The notes under the pieces were generated by a model, which was not told the DNA's origin, searched no databases, and was given only the letters and a program-made list of their open reading frames with translations. A program made the position numbers and the translations under genes. From assembly GCA_035761045.1 (NCBI GenBank), contig DASTRU010000209.1, positions 1-5,621 of the forward strand: DNA of 5,621 bases, in the 5' to 3' direction. The stretch is from DASTRU01 sp035761045. GTDB taxonomy: Bacteria; Pseudomonadota; Gammaproteobacteria; Burkholderiales; Burkholderiaceae_E. The stretch's first letter is position 1; the number at the start of each line of letters is the position of its first letter. Positions 1 to 5,342 of this stretch are shown one piece after another.

Positions 1-239
1 CTTTCGCAGTCGGTGCGACCGTTCCGTTGGCGGGCGGCAACTTAATTGGTATGTACCAAGACCGCAACGACAGAACCTCGAACAACCTGGACACCTCGGG
101 TTATTCGCTAGGTTTCACTTATCCGTTGTCGCGTCGTACCAATGCATACGTAGCTGCCTCGAATCGTAGCGCCGATGGCTTGACCCCCACAAGCTTCGAG
201 CGTCGCCAGTACACTCTGGGCGTGCGTCACCTGTTCTGA
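1..239 (+). CDS. Gram-negative porin, C-terminal part (5'-truncated by window)
   Basis: This is the last 78 codons (frame starting at base 3) of a general diffusion porin of the trimeric 16-strand type found in Neisseria, Burkholderia and relatives. Such proteins form passive channels for small hydrophilic solutes in the outer membrane. The visible part shows alternating beta-strand segments (FAVGATVPL, YSLGFTYPLSRRTNAYVAAS, RRQYTLGVRHLF) separated by a polar loop rich in Asn, Asp and Arg. It ends in a C-terminal Phe, the BAM-recognised signature of outer-membrane beta-barrels, and HLF/HxF endings are typical of betaproteobacterial porins. The stop is TGA at 237-239, followed 20 bases later by a strong terminator, so this is the last gene of its transcript. 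The true start lies before the window. Near-start codons inside the visible part, such as TTG at 27, are internal. The family call is firm; which paralogue and what substrate preference cannot be told from the C-terminus. Confidence 0.9.
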   Translation, partial: FAVGATVPLAGGNLIGMYQDRNDRTSNNLDTSGYSLGFTYPLSRRTNAYVAASNRSADGLTPTSFERRQYTLGVRHLF

Positions 240-258
240 TCAGTTCACCGATCAAACG

Positions 259-286
259 AAAAAGCCACCTTCGGGTGGCTTTTTTT
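259..286. terminator. Rho-independent terminator, probably bidirectional, between porin and recQ
   Basis: A perfect 8-bp stem AAGCCACC / GGTGGCTT (262-269 with 274-281) closes a TTCG loop at 270-273, the very stable C(UUCG)G tetraloop arrangement. On the plus strand the stem runs into seven T residues (280-286), fitting termination of the porin transcript. On the minus strand the same stem is followed by five T residues (complement of 259-263), so it can also end the recQ transcript, whose stop codon is about 14 bases upstream. The two genes converge here, and one shared hairpin is an economical arrangement. Function is inferred from structure only. Confidence 0.9.
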
Positions 287-299
287 ATTGCTTGGCGCC

Positions 300-2150
300 C
301 TAGGAATTTGAAGCGACGAGCGCGAGCACATCCTTGCCGTATCGATCGAGCTTCGCGGTGCCGACGCCGGAGATTGCCGCGAGATCCGTCAATGTCGAGG
401 GACGAAGCGCCGCGATCGCTTTCAACACGCTGTCGTGAAAGACCACGTAAGGCGGCACTTGTTGGGTTTGCGCGATTTCTCGACGCCAGCTTCTAAGGGC
501 ATCGAATAAAGGTTGGTGGGCAGCAGGCACATCGGCGGCGGTGGCGGCCTTCGGCGCGTTCGTCGTTCTTGATGTTTTAGCGCGCAAGGTGGACGCGCGT
601 ACATGCAACGCATCACCCGACTTTAGCCATGCGCGCCCGGCTTCGGTTAGACGTAACACGCCGTACTCGCCTTCGGGTTCGAGCATGCCGCTCACGATGA
701 GCTGGCGATGAAGCGCGCCCCAACCGCGCGCATCCAACTCCTTACCGATCCCAAAGGTGGTTAAGCGGTCGTGCCCGAGCGAATGGATGCGTTCGTTGGC
801 CTTGCCCAACAACACGTCGATCAAATGCCCGGCGCCAAAGCCGCTAGGCGAGGCTTGCCGGATTCGATACACATTCGACAACGCTTTGCGTGCGGCTTCG
901 GTGGCGTCCCATGTGATGGCGGGCTCGATGCAGTTATCGCAATTGCCGCACGGCGCACTTAACTGTTCACCGAAATACGCGAGCAAGACTTGCCGCCGGC
1001 AGCGCGTGGTTTCGCATAAAGCGAGCAAGTGATTGAGACGACGCGTTTCCACGCGCTTGTGCTCGTCGCTCGCGTCGGACTGTTCAATCATCCGCCGCTG
1101 TTGAACGACGTCTTGCAATCCATAGCAAAGCCACGCATCGGCCGCGGCACCGTCGCGCCCGGCGCGGCCGGTTTCTTGGTAGTAAGCCTCGATGTTCTTA
1201 GGTAGATCAAGGTGCGCTACGAAGCGAACATCGGGTTTATCAATACCCATGCCGAAGGCGACGGTCGCGACCATGACGAGCCCTTCCTCGCGCAAGAATC
1301 GCCGTTGATGCCGAGTGCGCACCTCCGTGTCCAAACCCGCGTGATACGGCAAGGCGGGCCGCCCTTCGGCGTTGAGCCACGCGGCGGTGTCCTCGACCTT
1401 CTTGCGCGACAAGCAGTAGACGATGCCCGCGTCGTCGCGATGTTCGTTGCGCAAAAAATCGAGCAGCTGTTTTCGCGGCTCGATTTTCTCGACGATGCGG
1501 TAACGAATATTGGGTCGGTCGAACGAGGCGACATACCGATGCGCCTCGCCTAACTCCAAGCGCTCGACGATCTCGGCGCGCGTGCGTTCATCGGCGGTGG
1601 CGGTAAGCGCAATGCGCGGAACCCGAGGCCAGCGCTCGTGCAAGACCGTGAGCTCGCGGTACTCGGGCCGAAAATCGTGGCCCCATTGCGAGACGCAATG
1701 CGCTTCGTCGATCGCGTACAAGGCCACGCGGTTTTTTTGCACGGCGCGCTCGAGCAGATCGAGAAAACGCGGCGTCAACAAGCGTTCGGGCGCGACGTAC
1801 AGCAAGTCAAGCTCGCCGCGCAGTAACGCGGCTTCGGTCGCGCGTGATTGCTCCAAGCTCATCGACGAATTGAGCGCGGCCGCGCGTACGCCCAGTTGCG
1901 CGAGCGCATCGACTTGGTCGTGCATCAAGGCGATCAATGGCGAGACAACAACGCCGCATGCGCCGCGCAGGAGCGCCGGTAGTTGATAGCAAATCGACTT
2001 ACCGCCGCCCGTGGGCATCAAGACGAATGCATCGTGGCCGGACGCGACATCGATAATCACGTCTTCTTGAAACCCGCGAAACGTGTCGTAACCGAATACG
2101 CGCGCGAGTAAGTCGCGGGCTTGATCGCGCAAGGAGGCGGTGGCGTCCAT
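300..2150 (-). CDS. recQ: ATP-dependent DNA helicase RecQ
   Basis: Complete 616-residue superfamily 2, 3'-5' DNA helicase (E. coli RecQ is about 609). The family unwinds forks and recombination intermediates, feeds the RecF pathway and works with topoisomerase III and SSB. Motifs in order: FR..Q motif 0 near residue 24; Walker A MPTGGGKS 45-52; DEAH 148-151, followed by the RecQ aromatic-rich loop (QWGHDFRPEY, 155-164) that couples DNA binding to ATP hydrolysis; LTATAD 182-187; motif IV around 243-250; motif V VAFGMGIDKP 297-306; motif VI QETGRAGRDG 325-334. The zinc site has all four Cys (384, 401, 404, 407), in the same spacing as E. coli. The RQC winged helix spans about 410-515, then an Ala/Thr/Lys-rich linker and an HRDC domain from about 545 to the end. 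The ATG at 2148-2150 is the earliest possible start: the seven codons between it and the in-frame polA TAA include no start codon. No clear Shine-Dalgarno precedes it, so translation may depend on ribosomes leaving polA 21 bp upstream. It ends in TAG, with TAA four codons later. Confidence 0.97.
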   Translation of the reverse strand: MDATASLRDQARDLLARVFGYDTFRGFQEDVIIDVASGHDAFVLMPTGGGKSICYQLPALLRGACGVVVSPLIALMHDQVDALAQLGVRAAALNSSMSLEQSRATEAALLRGELDLLYVAPERLLTPRFLDLLERAVQKNRVALYAIDEAHCVSQWGHDFRPEYRELTVLHERWPRVPRIALTATADERTRAEIVERLELGEAHRYVASFDRPNIRYRIVEKIEPRKQLLDFLRNEHRDDAGIVYCLSRKKVEDTAAWLNAEGRPALPYHAGLDTEVRTRHQRRFLREEGLVMVATVAFGMGIDKPDVRFVAHLDLPKNIEAYYQETGRAGRDGAAADAWLCYGLQDVVQQRRMIEQSDASDEHKRVETRRLNHLLALCETTRCRRQVLLAYFGEQLSAPCGNCDNCIEPAITWDATEAARKALSNVYRIRQASPSGFGAGHLIDVLLGKANERIHSLGHDRLTTFGIGKELDARGWGALHRQLIVSGMLEPEGEYGVLRLTEAGRAWLKSGDALHVRASTLRAKTSRTTNAPKAATAADVPAAHQPLFDALRSWRREIAQTQQVPPYVVFHDSVLKAIAALRPSTLTDLAAISGVGTAKLDRYGKDVLALVASNS

Positions 2151-2171
2151 AAGGTGAAGATCGATCGCTAA

Positions 2172-4211
2172 TTAATGCGCGGCGTCCCAATTAGGACCGA
2201 CGCCCACCTCCGCGAGCAAGGGCACGCGCAATTGCGCGACGCCAGCCATGATCTCGGGTACGCGCGCGCGAACGACGGCGAGTTCGTCATCGGGCACTTC
2301 GAGAATGAGTTCATCGTGAACTTGCAACACCAACCGCGCGCGCAAGCCCTCGGCCTCCAACCACGCTTGCACTTGAATCATCGCAAGCTTGATAAGGTCG
2401 GCCGCGGTGCCTTGCATGGGCGCATTGATCGCCGCGCGTTCGGCGCCTTGACGACGCGGGCCGTTCGGTGAATTGATTTCAGGCAACCATAGGCGGCGAC
2501 CAAACACCGTCTCGACATAGCCTTGCGCTCGCGCGAGCTTGCGCGTGTCGTCCATGTATTTGGCCACGCCTGGGTAGCGATCGAAGTAACGGTCGATGTA
2601 ATGCTTGGCCGCGTCGCGCTCGATGCCTAAGTTGCTTGCGAGTCCAAACGCGCTCATGCCGTAGATCAATCCAAAGTTAATGACCTTGGCGTAACGGCGC
2701 TGTTCGTTGGATACGTCTTCGGGCGTCGTGCCAAAAATCTCGGCGGCCGTCGCGCGATGCACGTCGAGACCTTGCTCGAAGGCGCGCATTAGGTTCGGGT
2801 CGTTGGAGATATGCGCCATGATGCGCAACTCGATTTGCGAGTAATCCGCGCTCAACAACGATGCGCCCGCGGGCGCGACAAAGGCTTCGCGAATGCGACG
2901 ACCTTCGGCGGTGCGGATTGGAATGTTTTGCAAGTTCGGGTCGCTACTCGCTAACCGCCCCGTGACCGCGACCGTCTGCGCGAAGTTGGTATGCACGCGC
3001 CCGGTGTCGGGGTCGATCATGCGCGGCAGTTTGTCGGTATAGGTGCCCTTGAGTTTATTAAGCGAACGGTGTTCAAGAATGACCTTGGGCAAGGGATAGT
3101 CCTCGGCTAATTTCGCAAGCACTTCCTCGTCGGTGGACGGCGCGCCGCTCGCGGTTTTCTTCACCACGGGCAGTTTGAGTTTTTCAAACAGCAATTCGCC
3201 AATTTGCTTAGGACTTCCTAAATTAAACGGTTGTCCCGCGATCTCGTGCGCCTTGTGTTCGAGTTCCATCACGCGGCGGCCCAAATCGGCGCTTTGTTGC
3301 GCGAGTAGTTGCGCATCGACGAGCACGCCCGCGCGCTCCATCAAACGCAGCACGCGCGCGACGGGCAGTTCAATCTTTTCGTACACGAACCGCAGCTTGT
3401 CGTCTTGCTCCACGCGCGGCCATAGCGCGTGATGCAAGCGCAGCGTGATGTCGGCGTCTTCGGCCGAGTATTCAGTCGCGCGCTCCACGCTCACTTCGTC
3501 AAAGCCAATTTGGCCCGCGCCCTTGCCAGCCACCTCTTCATAAGAAATGGTTTTTTCGCCTAAATGGCGCTCGGCCAATGCGTCCATCGAATGACTGCGA
3601 TGCGATTCGAGTACATAGCTTTGCAACAAGGTGTCGTGCGCGATGCCGCGTAATTCAATGCCGTGATTGGCAAAGACTTGCGCGTCGTACTTTAGGTTTT
3701 GGCCGACCTTGAGGCGATGCGCGTCTTCCAGCCAAGGCTTAAGCCGCGCGAGCGTCGCGTCGCGGTCGAGTTGCTCGGGCACGCCCGCGTAGCGATGCGC
3801 AAGCGGAATGTAGGCCGCCACGCCCTCTTCCACCGACAGCGAAATACCGACGATGCGCGCGCGCATCGCGTCGAGCGACGTGGTTTCGGTGTCGACGCAT
3901 ACGAGCGGCGCCGATTCGATAACGCGCAACCAATGATCCAGCTGCTGCGCGTTTAGTACGCATTCGTACCGGCGCTCCACGTGGCGCGCCGGCGTTGCGG
4001 GTTGCGAGTCGGCCGCGGCCGAGTTGGATACGCCTTGCGCGTCCAACTCGCGTAATTCGCTGCGCAAACCCTTGCGCTCGTAAAGCTCGCGCAAGGTTGG
4101 ATAGTCGGGCTCGCGCACCGCGAGTGCTTGTTCGATGTTGGGCACATGCTCGGCAAGGTCGCAATCGCGTTTGACGGTGAGCAAGGCGCGCGTCATCGGA
4201 AACTGCGGCAC
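2172..4211 (-). CDS. polA: DNA polymerase I, proofreading and polymerase (Klenow-like) part
   Basis: Up to 679 residues if counted from GTG 4209-4211; an ATG five codons later (4194-4196) is an equally possible restart. Numbering here is from the GTG. The proofreading exonuclease is intact: Asp107 and Glu109 (VDTET), Asp176 (QNLKYD), Tyr248 and Asp252 (YSAEDAD), matching E. coli D355, E357, D424, Y497, D501. Many bacterial Pol I proteins have lost these, so active proofreading is likely. The polymerase is also intact: motif A ADYSQIELR with Asp456; O-helix RRYAKVINFGLIYG with Arg505, Lys509, Phe513 (the position that governs ddNTP discrimination, Phe in E. coli) and Tyr517; motif C VHDE with Asp633 and Glu634. 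Residues 1 to about 75 are the end of the nuclease domain and the linker. Neither candidate restart has a Shine-Dalgarno, so independent translation is uncertain; without readthrough or reinitiation this part may not be made. It ends in TAA 21 bp before recQ, in the same frame as recQ. Confidence 0.85.
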   Translation of the reverse strand: MPQFPMTRALLTVKRDCDLAEHVPNIEQALAVREPDYPTLRELYERKGLRSELRELDAQGVSNSAAADSQPATPARHVERRYECVLNAQQLDHWLRVIESAPLVCVDTETTSLDAMRARIVGISLSVEEGVAAYIPLAHRYAGVPEQLDRDATLARLKPWLEDAHRLKVGQNLKYDAQVFANHGIELRGIAHDTLLQSYVLESHRSHSMDALAERHLGEKTISYEEVAGKGAGQIGFDEVSVERATEYSAEDADITLRLHHALWPRVEQDDKLRFVYEKIELPVARVLRLMERAGVLVDAQLLAQQSADLGRRVMELEHKAHEIAGQPFNLGSPKQIGELLFEKLKLPVVKKTASGAPSTDEEVLAKLAEDYPLPKVILEHRSLNKLKGTYTDKLPRMIDPDTGRVHTNFAQTVAVTGRLASSDPNLQNIPIRTAEGRRIREAFVAPAGASLLSADYSQIELRIMAHISNDPNLMRAFEQGLDVHRATAAEIFGTTPEDVSNEQRRYAKVINFGLIYGMSAFGLASNLGIERDAAKHYIDRYFDRYPGVAKYMDDTRKLARAQGYVETVFGRRLWLPEINSPNGPRRQGAERAAINAPMQGTAADLIKLAMIQVQAWLEAEGLRARLVLQVHDELILEVPDDELAVVRARVPEIMAGVAQLRVPLLAEVGVGPNWDAAH

Positions 4212-4310
4212 GGCGCGACGCAGGTTATCGCCCGTCGCGCCCGTAAAACCGTCTTGCTTGGCGATGATGGCGTCGAGCGAGCCGTGTTCGACTAACCATT
4301 TCGCGGCGGT

Positions 4311-4313
4311 CTA
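4311..4313 (-). other. In-frame TAG (amber) within polA, codon 194
   Basis: The plus-strand bases CTA read TAG on the coding strand. The codons before are GTT GGC CCC and the codons after are ACC GCC GCG AAA TGG. The conserved motif has Lys at this place (VGP-K-TA), and AAG to TAG is a single A-to-T change. The base after TAG is A, and I see no pseudoknot or SECIS-like structure by eye that would suggest programmed recoding. Confidence 0.9.
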
Positions 4314-4892
4314 GGGGCCAACTTTTTCCACGCCGGGCACGTTGTCCACGCTGTCGCCCACCAGCGCGAGGTAATCAACGATGCGCTCGGGCGGAACGCC
4401 GAATTTCGCGATGACGGCGTCGCGATTAAAGGTTTCGCCGCTCATGGTGTTGACGAGCGTGGTGCGCTCGTCGACGAGTTGCGCCAAGTCCTTATCGCCG
4501 GTGGACACCACCGTTTCCCAACCGCGTTCGCTCGCCAAATGCGCGAGCGTGCCGATCACGTCGTCGGCCTCGACACCGTCAACCATCAACAACGGCCAGC
4601 CTAATGCTCGTACGGCTTCGTGGATGGGCGGGATTTGCGCGGCGAGGTCATCGGGCATGGCCGAGCGATTGGCCTTGTATTCGGCATACAACGCATCACG
4701 AAAATTTTTTCCCGGCGCATCGAATACACACGCGAGGTATTCGCAGGGCCATTCATTGCGCAACTTGCGCAACATGGAAATCATTCCCTTGATCGCGCCC
4801 GTGGGTTCGCCCGCGCTGTTGCGTAAATCGGGCAAGGCATGAAAGGCGCGGTACAAATAGCTCGAACCGTCGACGAGCAGTAAGCGAGGCAT
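4311..4892 (-). CDS. polA: DNA polymerase I, 5'-nuclease (FEN) fragment, ends at premature TAG
   Basis: The first 193 residues of Pol I, covering most of the flap endonuclease/5'-3' exonuclease domain that removes RNA primers and 5' flaps. All acidic metal ligands of the family are visible: Asp8 in VDGSSYLYR, Asp58 in CVFDAPGK, Glu108/Asp110/Asp111 in GVEADDVIGT, Asp133 and Asp135 in STGDKDLAQL, Asp180 and Asp183 in VGDSVDNVPG. The helical-arch basic residues around 62-76 (GKNFR, YKANR) are also present. The ORF stops inside the helix-hairpin-helix motif (GVEKVGP then TAG), so a product ending here lacks the second helix and the C-terminal subdomain that grips duplex DNA. It is about 100 residues shorter than a complete 5'-nuclease domain. 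I infer that the truncated product would be unstable or poorly active despite its complete metal site. The start is ATG 4890-4892, giving the expected MPRLLLVDGSS beginning, with a good ribosome binding site 8 bases upstream. Confidence 0.85.
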   Translation of the reverse strand: MPRLLLVDGSSYLYRAFHALPDLRNSAGEPTGAIKGMISMLRKLRNEWPCEYLACVFDAPGKNFRDALYAEYKANRSAMPDDLAAQIPPIHEAVRALGWPLLMVDGVEADDVIGTLAHLASERGWETVVSTGDKDLAQLVDERTTLVNTMSGETFNRDAVIAKFGVPPERIVDYLALVGDSVDNVPGVEKVGP

Positions 4893-4900
4893 GGCTCAAT

Positions 4901-4906
4901 TCCTTT
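4901..4906 (-). promoter_or_regulatory. Ribosome binding site of polA
   Basis: The minus strand reads AAAGGA, then 8 bases, then the ATG at 4890-4892. This is a well-placed Shine-Dalgarno and supports the MPRLLLVDG start. Confidence 0.75.
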
Positions 4907-4919
4907 AGACAAGCCTCGC

Positions 4920-4925
4920 ATTATC
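4920..4925 (-). promoter_or_regulatory. Possible -10 element of the polA-recQ promoter
   Basis: The minus strand carries GATAAT, five of six matches to the sigma-70 -10 consensus, in the 71-bp gap between the two divergent genes. It would place the transcript start about 20 bases before the polA ATG, leaving just enough leader for the AAAGGA ribosome site. I find no good -35 at 16-18 bp, so the call rests on position and the -10 alone. Confidence 0.35.
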
Positions 4926-4946
4926 GGCCAGCGACGAAAGTGCCCC

Positions 4947-4955
4947 TGCTAGAAT
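4947..4955 (+). promoter_or_regulatory. Extended -10 promoter of the DUF2782-thrB unit, possibly giving leaderless mRNA
   Basis: TGCTAGAAT fits the extended -10 form TGnTATAAT with one mismatch. No convincing -35 is seen at normal spacing, which extended -10 promoters tolerate. The ATG at 4964 begins only 9 bases after the last base of this element, where transcription would normally start (about 4961-4964). There is also no Shine-Dalgarno before that ATG. Together these suggest a leaderless or near-leaderless message. This is inferred from pattern only. Confidence 0.45.
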
Positions 4956-4963
4956 CCCTCGCC

Positions 4964-5335
4964 ATGAAAACGCGTGCCGTTGTCTTCGCAATCCTGTGCT
5001 TCGGCCTCGCGGTCGAAGGCCTCGCGCAACCGAGCGATGCGCCTCCCAAGCTCGAACCCGTGCCCGATGGCGCGCCCACCGTCGGCCCCGCGCCAAGCGG
5101 CGCCGCGCGCAGCGGCCAGAGCACTGAAGAACCCGTCATCACCATTCGCCGCGCCGAAGGCACCGAATACAAGGAATATCGCGTGCGCGGTCAGTTGTAC
5201 GCGGTGCGCGTGACGCCCGCCGTCGGTAAACCGTACTGGCTGATCGACCGCACCGGCAGCGGCACCTTTAAACGCGTGGACGGTTCGCCGACCGAGAACT
5301 TCATCGTGCCGCAATGGCCCGTGCTTGAGTGGTGA
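4964..5335 (+). CDS. Small exported protein, DUF2782-like, function unknown
   Basis: 123 residues from ATG 4964. The N-terminus is a Sec signal peptide: MKTR, a hydrophobic core of about residues 5-17, and a likely cleavage after GLA (residue 21), leaving Gln22. Cys12 is inside the hydrophobic core and not in a lipobox, so this is probably a soluble periplasmic protein, not a lipoprotein. Residues 23-60 are a low-complexity Pro/Ala/Gly linker. A compact C-terminal domain follows (about 62-123): EEPVITIRR, EYRVRGQLYAVRVTP, GKPYWLIDRTGSG, and the end VPQWPVLEW. I recognise this pattern, and the place beside thrB and polA, as the DUF2782 family, for which I know no established function. An upstream in-frame GTG at 4940 would add eight residues before the signal peptide and spoil its charged start, so I prefer the ATG. 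The gene is 7 bp from thrB and probably co-transcribed with it. Confidence 0.8.
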   Translation: MKTRAVVFAILCFGLAVEGLAQPSDAPPKLEPVPDGAPTVGPAPSGAARSGQSTEEPVITIRRAEGTEYKEYRVRGQLYAVRVTPAVGKPYWLIDRTGSGTFKRVDGSPTENFIVPQWPVLEW

Positions 5336-5342
5336 ACGTTGC

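Larger units (their letters stand above)
2172..4892 (-). pseudogene. polA: DNA polymerase I, whole locus, interrupted by an in-frame amber codon
   Basis: Read as one frame this is 906 codons, close to E. coli Pol I (928), with domains in the normal order: 5'-3' nuclease, 3'-5' proofreading exonuclease, polymerase. Pol I removes RNA primers from Okazaki fragments and fills repair gaps. Codon 194 (4311-4313) is TAG. Codons 195-227 after it still encode recognisable Pol I sequence (TAAKWLVEHGSLDAI and onward), in the same frame as both flanking parts, so this is a nonsense change and not a frameshift, deletion or insertion. I recall the family residue here as Lys (GPKTA, or GEKTA in E. coli), and AAG to TAG is one substitution. 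No second lesion is visible, so the change is very recent, a sequence error, or tolerated. E. coli polA1, the classical viable polA mutant, is also an amber allele, which shows such strains can live. Calling the locus a pseudogene is a judgement: both halves could still be made separately, or the stop could be read through. Confidence 0.75.

Noticed and set aside
1510..1986. Plus-strand open frame of 158 codons inside recQ
   Set aside because: Antisense to the conserved RecQ helicase core. The Ser/Arg-rich translation is typical of a shadow frame.
2151..2171. Palindromic GATCGATC and TAATTA in the polA-recQ gap as an operator or terminator
   Set aside because: The palindromes are 6-8 bases, have no loop or T-run, and short words like these are expected by chance.
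3739..4164. Minus-strand second-frame ORF of 141 codons inside polA
   Set aside because: Arg/Ala-rich out-of-frame shadow of the polA linker and exonuclease region. The polA frame itself shows all the conserved motifs.
4200..4330. Frameshift or insertion as the cause of the polA break
   Set aside because: Both flanks and the 33 codons between them share one frame (4892 minus 4211 is 681, divisible by 3), and Pol I-like sequence continues directly after the TAG. A substitution is sufficient.
4381..4842. Plus-strand open frame of about 153 codons opposite the start of polA
   Set aside because: It lies antisense to the well-conserved 5'-nuclease domain, has no recognisable family and no ribosome site. 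Long antisense frames are expected in GC-rich genes with strong codon bias.
4940..4963. GTG 4940 as start of the exported protein
   Set aside because: It would put eight residues, including a Glu, before MKTR and disturb the signal peptide. It also lies upstream of the likely promoter -10.
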